Assembly: GCA_902800625.1 (NCBI GenBank)
Contig: CADCFG010000023.1
Span: forward strand, 1-42,686
Source of the DNA: an uncultured Eubacteriales bacterium
GTDB taxonomy: Bacteria > Bacillota > Clostridia > Christensenellales > Aristaeellaceae
Direction of reading: 5' to 3'
Length of the DNA stretch: 42,686 nucleotides
This document shows, one piece after another, positions 9,001 through 17,005 of the stretch. The position numbers were made by a program, and so were the translations under genes. How positions within the stretch are numbered: the first letter of the stretch is position 1; each line of letters begins with the position of its first letter. The notes beneath the pieces were generated by a model. It had not been told where the DNA came from. It ran no database searches and saw only the letters and a program-made list of their open reading frames with translations.

Positions 9001-12000
9001 GGCGGCGGGGCTGTTGCTGTGCGCCCACGCGGCGGAGATGGGCGGGGAACTGTCGCGGAGGATGATCGCCCTGGCCGAGAATATGGACTTCACTGCCCTC
9101 TACGACGGCGAAAAGGAGCTGTTTGCCATCGGCCTGGACGGGGAGACGGGCCAGCTGAGCCGTTCCCACTACGACCTGCTGGCGTCGGAGGCGCGGATAC
9201 TGAGCTACGTGGCCATGATGCTGGGCCAGGTGCCGATCCGCCACTGGAACCGGCTGGGCCGGCCCTGTATAAAGGCGGCGGGCGGCGCGTGCCCCCTGTC
9301 CTGGTCCGGTACGATGTTTGAGTATTTGATGGCCGCCGTCTTCATGGAGGCCCCGGCAGGCACGCTGCTGGGCGAGGGGCAGCGCCTCGCGGTGGCGGCG
9401 CAGATCGCCCAGGGCAGGCGGCTGGGGCGGCCCTGGGGCGTGTCCGAATCGGGCCACAGCGCCCTGGACGCGGCTCTCAACTACCAGTACCGAGCCTTTG
9501 GTCTGCGGGCGCTCTCCATGAGCGGGGAGAGCGAGGAAGGGGTCGTCGCCCCGTACGCCGCGGCGCTGGCGGCGATGGTCGCGCCAGGCGAGGCGGCGAA
9601 AGATTTGCGGCGGATGGAGGCGCTGGGCCTTCGCGGGGCCTGGGGTTTTTACGAGGCGGCGGACTACCTGCGCTCCGGCATGGATGGCGCGCCCGCCCTG
9701 GTGAAGAGCCACATGGCCCACCACCAGGGCATGGCGCTGTGCGCGCTGTGCAACGCGCTGACGGGGAATTCCCTGCGGCGGGACTTCATGGCCATTCCAC
9801 AAGCGCGGGCGCTGTCGCTGCTGCTGCAGGAGCGGCCCTGCGATGCGCCGGGGCGGCGGAAGCCGGAGAGGCGGCGCGAAGCCGCGGAACCCGCGCCGCG
9901 GCTCCTGCGCATGGCCCGGGGGCCGCTGGAGACACATCTACTGAGCGGCGCGGGGGCGACGGCGCTGTGTACCTCGGACGGCGCGGCGCACTACGCCCGC
10001 TTTGGCGTGGACGCCACCCGCTTCGCCGGGAACCTGCGCAGCCGGCGGGACAGGGCCTGCGTCCACCTGCTGGATCGCGGCACGGGCACGTCCGTCATAC
10101 TGGGCGGCGAGGGCAGCCGCGTGGGCTTCGAGCCGGGCCTCATGCACAGCGTTACCCGGCTGGGCCGCGTGGAGGCGGCGATGGCCGTGGGCATCTCGCC
10201 GGAGGACGGCACGCTGGTTCGGGTGATCGAGCTGGACAATCGGGGCGGGTCGCCCGTGCGGCTGATGCTGACGGACGTGGTTCCCGTGGCGCTGTGCCGC
10301 CGGGAGGATTTCGAGGCTCACCCGGGCTTCCAGAATTTGTTTGTCGAGAGCGAGCGCCTGGCCAACGGGACGCTTCTGTTTCGCCGCCGCCCCGGCAGCC
10401 GTGGCGCAGGCGGGCCGAAGCTGGTCCACCTGCTGGAGGCCGAGGGCGAAACCGAGTACGAGACGGACTATACAAAACTGATCGGTCGGGAGGGTGACAG
10501 CGGCGCTCCCGGCGGCATTGCCATACGCCTGACGGGCAGCCTCGGCGCGACGCTGAACCCGGTGAGCGCCATTCGCGCAGCCATCGAGCTGGCTCCCGGC
10601 GAGAGGGCGAAGGTCTACACCGCGCTCTCGCTGCTGGATGAAAAGACCTCCGCCGGAGCCTGGGCCGGGCGCTGGCGGCAGCCGGGGCAGCCGGAGCGGG
10701 CGCTGCGGCTGGCCGGGGGACAGGCGCGGGCCATGCTGGGCCATCTCGGGTTGAGCGCCGGACATTACCACGCCCTCCAGCGCTTTTCTGCGCTGTTGGT
10801 CGACGGCCGCCTGTCGGCCCGGGCGCGCCTGTCCCAGCCCGGCGAGGGCTCCGTGGACCGGCGCGCGCTGTGGCCGCTGGGCCTCTCCGGCGAGGAGCCG
10901 ATGCTGGCCCTGTCCGTGAAGGACGTGGGGGAGAGGGAGACCGCGAGGGAGCTGATTCGTGCCTGCGGGTTCTATCGCGCGGCGGGGCTGTCCGTGGATT
11001 TGATCCTGTTGGACGATGGCGAGGGCGGCTATGCCCGGCCCGTGCGCGACGCACTGGAGGCGCTGATCGCCGTCAGTCCCCTGAATGCCCACAGGAGCGG
11101 GCGGGGCGGCGTGTGGCTGCTGGACGGCGCGGCACTGACGCGGGCGCAGCGGCGGGCCATCCAGCGCGGGGCCGCGGCGGTGTTTACCGGTAAGCGGGAC
11201 CTCTATGCCCAGATCCACGAGACCCTCGCCCGGGCGGACGTTCCGGCGGTGCAATGGAAACCCATGCTCACCGGCGCGTCCACGATGCGGCGCGAGGAGC
11301 GCCTGCTGGACAACGGCATCGGCGGCTTTTTGCCGGAGGGCGGCTACGGCATCGACGTGCGCGCCGGGGCCCTGCCGCCCGCGCCCTGGTGCCACATACT
11401 GGCGGGTGACGCGGCAGGCATGCTGCTCACCGAGCGGGGTGGCGGCTTCTTCTGGGCGAACAGCAGCCGCACGGGGCGGCTCACCCCCTGGACGGGCGAC
11501 GCCCTGGACGAGGGCTGGGGGCTGGAGCTGCGGCTTGTGAACGACCGGGGCGAGGCGCTTTCTCTGCTGCCCGGCAAGCGGCCCGCCGTGCCCTTTCGCG
11601 CGCGGTACGACGCGGGCTCGGCTTGCTATGCGTTCGAGACCCGCCGCGTGAGCGGGGAGGTGCGCTTTTCCATGAACGGCGGCGCGCCGGAGATGAACAT
11701 TACGGTCAGCCCAAAAAACCGAGCCTTGAGGGGCGAGGATTTCCGGCTGCTGGCCCGCGTGGACTGGCTGATGGGCGAGAATGCCCGGGACGCGGCATAT
11801 TTGAACGAATGGCACGCGGACGGGGCGATCCTTGCCGCCGGCGTCATGGAAGGCGTGGGCTGGCTGGCCGCGCCGCGCTCCGCCGCCATGGGGGAGGGCC
11901 TGGAAACGCTCTCGGTGCCGCTGGCGCTGGACCGGGGCTGTGCGGAAAAGGTTCGGCTGGTGCTGGGCTGGTCGGAGAGTGTGAAGGCGGCGCTTGAACG

Positions 12001-13504
12001 CGTGGAGGCGCTGCGCTCTGAGCCACCCATGCCCCCTGAAATGCCGCCGAGGATGACCATCGACACCCCGGACGAGGCGCTGAACCACCTGTTCAACGAT
12101 TTCCTCATTCACCAGGTGCGCGCCGCGCGGGTGCTGGGCCGCACGGGGTTCTATCAGCCCGGCGGGGCCTATGGCTTTCGGGACCAGCTGCAGGACATGC
12201 TGGCGCTGATGCACCAGGAGCCGCGCCGCTGCCGGGAGCACCTGCTGCTGTGCGCCGCGCGGCAGTTCGGGGCCGGGGACGTGCTGCACTGGTGGCACAT
12301 GCCCGCAAGCGGCGTGCGCACGCGCATCTCCGACGACAGGCTGTTTTTGCCGTACGCAGTCGCGGCCTATGTGAAGGAAACCGGCGACGCGGGCATCCTC
12401 GATGAGTCGATCCCTTACCTTGAGGACGTGGAGATCCCGGAGGGGCAAAGGGACATATATATGGAAATGCGCCCCGGCGCAAAACGCGGCAGCCTGCACG
12501 AGCACTGCATGCGCGCCTTCCGCCGTGCGGCGAGGGCGGGCGCTCACGGTTTGCTGCTGATGGGAACCGGGGACTGGAACGACGGCATGGACCGCGTCGG
12601 CGCGGCGGGCAGGGGCGAGAGCGTGTGGCTGACGCAGTTCGCCATCGCCTGCGCGGACGCCTACAGGGCCGTTGCGCCCGTCGAAGCAGACCGGGCCTGG
12701 CTGGAGACGCTCGCCCGGCGGCTGCGCATCGCCGTGGAGGTGCACGGCTGGGACGGCGGCTGGTACCTGCGGGCCTTTGACGACGACGGCGCGCCGCTGG
12801 GCAGCAGCCGGAGCGCGGAATGCCGGATCGACGCCATCTCCCAGGCCTGGGCGGTGCTGGCGGGGCTGGATGCGGCCCACTGCCGCATGGCCATGGATGC
12901 CGCCTGGGAGCATCTGGCAGACGAGGAGCGCGGCATCATCCGGCTGCTGACCCCGCCGTTCAATGGCAAAGGCGCCAATCCCGGCTACATCCGCGGCTAT
13001 CCCGCGGGCATCCGTGAAAACGGCGGCCAGTACACCCACGGCGCGCTGTGGCTGCTGCTGGCGCTGATCCGCATGGGCGACGCCGAACGGGCGCACAGGG
13101 CGCTTTCGATGCTGAACCCGCTGAACCACGCCGATTCGCCGGAGAAGGTGAAAAGATACCGCGTGGAGCCCTACGTGATGGCCGCGGACGTGTACGACCA
13201 TCCCGGCATGGAGGGCCGCGGGGGCTGGACCTGGTACACCGGCGCGGCGGGCTGGATGCACACCTGCGTGCTGGAATTGCTGGGCTACGAGCGCCGGGGA
13301 AACCGGGTGCGCCTGAACGCCCTGCTGGGCGATTGGCCCCGGGCGTCAGTGACCGTGCCGCATGGAAAGAGCCAATACCGCCTGACCTGCGACAAGACCG
13401 CCCGGCGGGTGACGCTGGACGGCGCGGCGGTGGCGGGGGATTTCATCGCCATGGTCGACGACGGACGGGCGCACGAGGCCGTCTTTCCGCCGCGGCGGGC
13501 CTGA
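6026..13504 (+). CDS. Cyclic beta-1,2-glucan synthase-like giant protein (NdvB/Cgs family)
   Basis: About 2,492 residues, somewhat shorter than proteobacterial Cgs/NdvB (about 2,800). N-terminal 350 residues: helical and Arg/Ala-rich. Then membrane segments (about 350-395) and a GT84-type glycosyltransferase domain with TLDADTRLLP (about 555) and LHRWTRGDWQ (about 690), which would polymerise UDP-glucose into beta-1,2-glucan. Further membrane segments follow (about 730-860). Next is a glycoamylase-like domain with YNWVDIDT (about 968) and SESGHSALDAALNYQYRAFG (about 1140), which could control chain length. Two GH94-type sugar-binding regions follow, the second with NSSRTGRLTPWTGD. The C-terminal GH94 phosphorylase domain has YGFRDQLQDM (about 2047) and GTGDWNDGMD (about 2180), the catalytic Asp stretch. 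The start at ATG 6026 has AGGAGG 5 nt upstream; an in-frame TTG at 5927 lies inside the upstream terminator. Cyclising activity is inferred from the family. Confidence 0.88.
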   Translation: MDQNDGKYRLNIEDAAMIRRLAEGNARAGEARIGLNRREEARLRALLRRAEAFTELDDEALSRLRREARRIAACVREASRKGDRLPAWRGRPRVEAVLERLIAGSDGQLTQERLMDALSALDALQPLTMAELWAAPQAAEAALSRAFLRVAGSIVRRGGLCARAARWVERGGRGRIAPEPATVEYALKRAAEDGAPRARARLESELARRGQSAEDAVRRAQAESARDALRLENLLAARRMIEGLNWQRCFEAISRVDRALRRDPAGVYSRMDDDSRAALRDQLAHIARRAGLPEISVARHALDAAREEEGVRRNVCWWLYDDAGRRTLLARMNREKARLRPMVPDPTGRGVMALHIGLAALLAAGLVALTGRVWLGVPCALLAWTAAGTLIGRFYPKLTPPARLLKQELDSVPEDMRTLVVMPVLLSSPKRAEDVLSQLEALGCLEADENIEYLLLGDFADAPRRDMPGDEAILEAARSAIAAMNARAGREKYAYLHRDRVPLAVDGVWMGRDRKRGALTDLNRLLLGEVGAEAAFGAEGAACGRLAGRFRYVLTLDADTRLLPDAVRRLIGAMAHPLNGRYAVLQPRMEPLPEACVNGFVKLFCGPGGLNAYPVSVSNLWQDLTGRGIYAGKGIYDVAAFHGRLDGALPEGRVLSHDLIEGALAGAGFAGDIAFYDGFPTSLGAFLRRLHRWTRGDWQLLPLMGHPGLTAADRFRMLDNLIRSLRAPALLTLLVGAVWGGDGGALLSALLMNYLEPILNPGARERLWRRATAQLAEMPALAWNALDAIMRTLWRVFVSGKHLLEWVTAADAEGRDGGRALTWPGRIAALLMLPGLLVPGWAMGALALAALFLIGPGWIRDMEDTPIGAQESLSGDNRRYFTEIAADTWRFFETSVPLDGTGLPPDNVQLDPPVGSARRTSPTNIALYLLGCLSARRLGFLGVEETRARIARTLDSLERVEKWRGHLYNWVDIDTLAPLRPRYVSSVDSGNLAAGLLLCAHAAEMGGELSRRMIALAENMDFTALYDGEKELFAIGLDGETGQLSRSHYDLLASEARILSYVAMMLGQVPIRHWNRLGRPCIKAAGGACPLSWSGTMFEYLMAAVFMEAPAGTLLGEGQRLAVAAQIAQGRRLGRPWGVSESGHSALDAALNYQYRAFGLRALSMSGESEEGVVAPYAAALAAMVAPGEAAKDLRRMEALGLRGAWGFYEAADYLRSGMDGAPALVKSHMAHHQGMALCALCNALTGNSLRRDFMAIPQARALSLLLQERPCDAPGRRKPERRREAAEPAPRLLRMARGPLETHLLSGAGATALCTSDGAAHYARFGVDATRFAGNLRSRRDRACVHLLDRGTGTSVILGGEGSRVGFEPGLMHSVTRLGRVEAAMAVGISPEDGTLVRVIELDNRGGSPVRLMLTDVVPVALCRREDFEAHPGFQNLFVESERLANGTLLFRRRPGSRGAGGPKLVHLLEAEGETEYETDYTKLIGREGDSGAPGGIAIRLTGSLGATLNPVSAIRAAIELAPGERAKVYTALSLLDEKTSAGAWAGRWRQPGQPERALRLAGGQARAMLGHLGLSAGHYHALQRFSALLVDGRLSARARLSQPGEGSVDRRALWPLGLSGEEPMLALSVKDVGERETARELIRACGFYRAAGLSVDLILLDDGEGGYARPVRDALEALIAVSPLNAHRSGRGGVWLLDGAALTRAQRRAIQRGAAAVFTGKRDLYAQIHETLARADVPAVQWKPMLTGASTMRREERLLDNGIGGFLPEGGYGIDVRAGALPPAPWCHILAGDAAGMLLTERGGGFFWANSSRTGRLTPWTGDALDEGWGLELRLVNDRGEALSLLPGKRPAVPFRARYDAGSACYAFETRRVSGEVRFSMNGGAPEMNITVSPKNRALRGEDFRLLARVDWLMGENARDAAYLNEWHADGAILAAGVMEGVGWLAAPRSAAMGEGLETLSVPLALDRGCAEKVRLVLGWSESVKAALERVEALRSEPPMPPEMPPRMTIDTPDEALNHLFNDFLIHQVRAARVLGRTGFYQPGGAYGFRDQLQDMLALMHQEPRRCREHLLLCAARQFGAGDVLHWWHMPASGVRTRISDDRLFLPYAVAAYVKETGDAGILDESIPYLEDVEIPEGQRDIYMEMRPGAKRGSLHEHCMRAFRRAARAGAHGLLLMGTGDWNDGMDRVGAAGRGESVWLTQFAIACADAYRAVAPVEADRAWLETLARRLRIAVEVHGWDGGWYLRAFDDDGAPLGSSRSAECRIDAISQAWAVLAGLDAAHCRMAMDAAWEHLADEERGIIRLLTPPFNGKGANPGYIRGYPAGIRENGGQYTHGALWLLLALIRMGDAERAHRALSMLNPLNHADSPEKVKRYRVEPYVMAADVYDHPGMEGRGGWTWYTGAAGWMHTCVLELLGYERRGNRVRLNALLGDWPRASVTVPHGKSQYRLTCDKTARRVTLDGAAVAGDFIAMVDDGRAHEAVFPPRRA

Positions 13505-13519
13505 TTTACCGTTTCATGC

Positions 13520-13549
13520 TTGACCGGCCAGCCCGGGAAAGTGTATAAT
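13520..13549 (+). promoter_or_regulatory. Sigma-A-type promoter of nth-obgE
   Basis: TTGACC (13520-13525), 18 bp, TATAAT (13544-13549). Transcription would begin near 13556, after the in-frame ATG at 13551, which argues for the later nth start at 13581. Confidence 0.65.
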
Positions 13550-13580
13550 CATGGCAATTACAAAAGCGGGAGGAATGGCC

Positions 13581-15489
<1,909 letters not shown>

Positions 15490-15497
15490 CGGATACT

Positions 15498-15523
15498 GCA
15501 GGGGCGGCGCTGCGCCGCCCGCC
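15498..15523. repeat. Dispersed GC palindrome (GGGGCGGCGCTGCGCCGCCC)
   Basis: GGGCGGCGC (15502-15510) and GCGCCGCCC (15512-15520) form a near-perfect hairpin between obgE and yhbY. Close relatives lie at 15939-15963 (GGGACGGCATTACGCCGCCC) and 40787-40811 (GGGGCGGCGCTGTGCCGCCC). This points to a short repeated palindrome rather than a gene-specific terminator; no U-run follows. Confidence 0.6.
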
Positions 15524-15552
15524 CGAACGAGTGAACACAGGAGGACAAGACC

Positions 15553-15849
15553 ATGACCACCAAACAGCGCGCGAAGCTTCGCGCCATGTGCAATACGATG
15601 GAGCCGGTGCTGCACATCGGCAAGGACGGCATCAACGACAACCTCATCAAGCAGTGCTGGGACGCGCTGGAGGCACGGGAACTGATCAAGGTGCAGGTGC
15701 TGAACACCGCGCCGTTCGAGAGCACCCGGGAGGCCTGCGACGAGCTGTGCCAGCGGGTGCACGCCGAGGGCGTGCAGGTGATCGGCAACCGGTTCTGCAT
15801 CTACCGCCAGGCGCGGGAGGATTCAAAGATCCGGCTGGAGGATCTGTAA
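15553..15849 (+). CDS. yhbY: YhbY/CRM-domain RNA-binding protein
   Basis: A 98-residue single CRM-domain protein. It has KQRAKLRAMCNTMEPVLHIG and the loop GKDGINDNLIKQ, matching the GxxG-type RNA-binding loop region of YhbY, followed by ALEARELIKVQVL and the closing VQVIGNRFCIYR strand. YhbY binds pre-50S ribosomal particles. Its position directly after obgE supports a ribosome-assembly role. The AGGAGGA Shine-Dalgarno is at 15540-15546. Confidence 0.92.
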   Translation: MTTKQRAKLRAMCNTMEPVLHIGKDGINDNLIKQCWDALEARELIKVQVLNTAPFESTREACDELCQRVHAEGVQVIGNRFCIYRQAREDSKIRLEDL

Positions 15850-15891
15850 GGATTCTGGCGGTTCCACGGGGACGCCGACAGGCCTTTCAAA

Positions 15892-15921
15892 CCCTCTCCA
15901 CTGCGGTGGGGAGGGCTTTGG
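15892..15921 (+). terminator. Terminator after yhbY
   Basis: CCCTCTCCAC (15892-15901) pairs with GTGGGGAGGG (15906-15915) with one G/U pair, followed by CTTTGG. A second palindrome of the GGGACGGCATTACGCCGCCC type follows at 15939-15963. Nothing coding is visible up to 16029. Confidence 0.5.
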
Positions 15922-16029
15922 ATTGTGCGTAATCCCTGCAGGGACGGCATTACGCCGCCCGCCCATGCCAGCCAATCCTTGCTCCGCCCCGGCTGCGCGG
16001 AGGTGCTTTCGGCGCAAGGTCCCTGTCTC

Positions 16030-16755
16030 TCATTCCTCGAACAGCCTCTTTCCCACCCGCCGCTGGATGAGCGCCACGCCCAGGTGGGCCAGCAGCGCCA
16101 GCGCGCCGAACAGGTACAGCGGCCCCGCGCCGCGCAGGTAAAGCATGAGCATTGCCGCGGCCAGCAGGGCGTTTTTCGGCGAGACGCGAACCGTGGCGGC
16201 GCGCGCCGCCAGATGCCGCAGCCGCTGCCGGACGGGCGTGCGCGGCGTGGGCGATTCCGGCGGCAGGGTCTTGCGCAGCAGCTGCGACAGCGCCCGGCTG
16301 TCCACCACCGCCACCGTGGGCGAGCGCAGCTGGCGGGCATAGACCCGCGCCCGGGGCTCCGCCAGGCACGTGGCGGCCACCACCAGCCGCGCTGCTTCCC
16401 GGTTCGCCTTCCAGGCGTTCAGCAGGTCGCCGGAGGTCAGCGTGGCCTCCGGGTGTTTCAGCACCGGCGCGAGGACGAAATGCTCCCCCGGCCAGCGCGA
16501 TTTGACCAGCGCGGTCAGCTCCGCCTGGGCATGGGCATCAGGGAGCCCTGCCAGCCGCAGCAGCTCGCCCCGCACCCGGTTCAGGGACGCATGCTTTCGC
16601 CGGGGCCGCGCCGCGATCAGCCGCCGCCCCAGCGCCGCGCAGGCAAACGCCAGCGCCATGGCCAGCGGGATGCTGCCCCAGGCGTTCAGGAAGAACAGGT
16701 ACAATCCGGCAGCGGCCAGGGATGTAAATACGATTCTGTCGATATATGCAGCCAT
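16030..16755 (-). CDS. Membrane protein with internal soluble alpha/beta domain, unknown
   Basis: A 241-residue protein with two N-terminal hydrophobic segments (about 9-26 and 28-45) and two more near 195-225. In between is a soluble domain with RVRGELLRLAG, FVLAPVLKHPEATLTSGDLL and VVAATCLAEPRARVYARQL, then TVAVVDSRALSQLL. The alternating strands and helices and the acid residues resemble a restriction-endonuclease-like or NERD-type fold, but no complete catalytic motif is visible, so this is only an impression. The Shine-Dalgarno (GGGGGG, 6 nt before the ATG) sits inside a stable hairpin, suggesting translational control. Confidence 0.7.
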   Translation of the reverse strand: MAAYIDRIVFTSLAAAGLYLFFLNAWGSIPLAMALAFACAALGRRLIAARPRRKHASLNRVRGELLRLAGLPDAHAQAELTALVKSRWPGEHFVLAPVLKHPEATLTSGDLLNAWKANREAARLVVAATCLAEPRARVYARQLRSPTVAVVDSRALSQLLRKTLPPESPTPRTPVRQRLRHLAARAATVRVSPKNALLAAAMLMLYLRGAGPLYLFGALALLAHLGVALIQRRVGKRLFEE

Positions 16756-16758
16756 AAG

Positions 16759-16793
16759 AATCCCCCCGTCAATGAGAGTATTGACGGGGGATT
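16759..16793 (-). promoter_or_regulatory. Hairpin sequestering the Shine-Dalgarno of the 16,755 gene
   Basis: CCCCCGTCAAT and ATTGACGGGGG form an 11-bp stem, plus outer AT pairs, around a 6-nt loop. On the minus strand the G-run of the 3' arm (16762-16767) lies exactly 6 nt before the ATG and is the only Shine-Dalgarno candidate, so the folded RNA would hide it. It could also act as the terminator of the PBP transcript arriving from the right. Confidence 0.55.
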
Positions 16794-16820
16794 ATGCGTT
16801 ATACATCGGCCCGGTCCATG

Positions 16821-16978
16821 GGCTTTCGCTCCGCAGGAAGGCGAATTCCCTCAGGCGCTTCGCGCCACCTCCCTCGGGGAGGGAGGCTTGGGGCGCAGGG
16901 CTTTCGCTCCACGGGAAGCGAACTCCCTCCGGTGCTTCGCGCCGCATCCCTCGGGGAGGGAGGCTTGGGGTGCCGGGC
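16821..16978. repeat. Two tandem copies of a unit of about 78 bp
   Basis: Copy one (about 16821-16897) and copy two (about 16898-16978) share GGCTTTCGCTCC, a GCTTCGCGCC core and CCCTCGGGGAGGGAGGCTTG, with scattered differences. Each contains the small palindrome CCCTCGGGGAGGG. The stretch between the PBP gene and the 16,755 gene (16756-17005) holds only this and the hairpin at 16759-16793. No reading frame here looks genuine. Confidence 0.7.
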
Positions 16979-17005
16979 TTTTCACTGCCCGCTGTTTACC
17001 GATCG

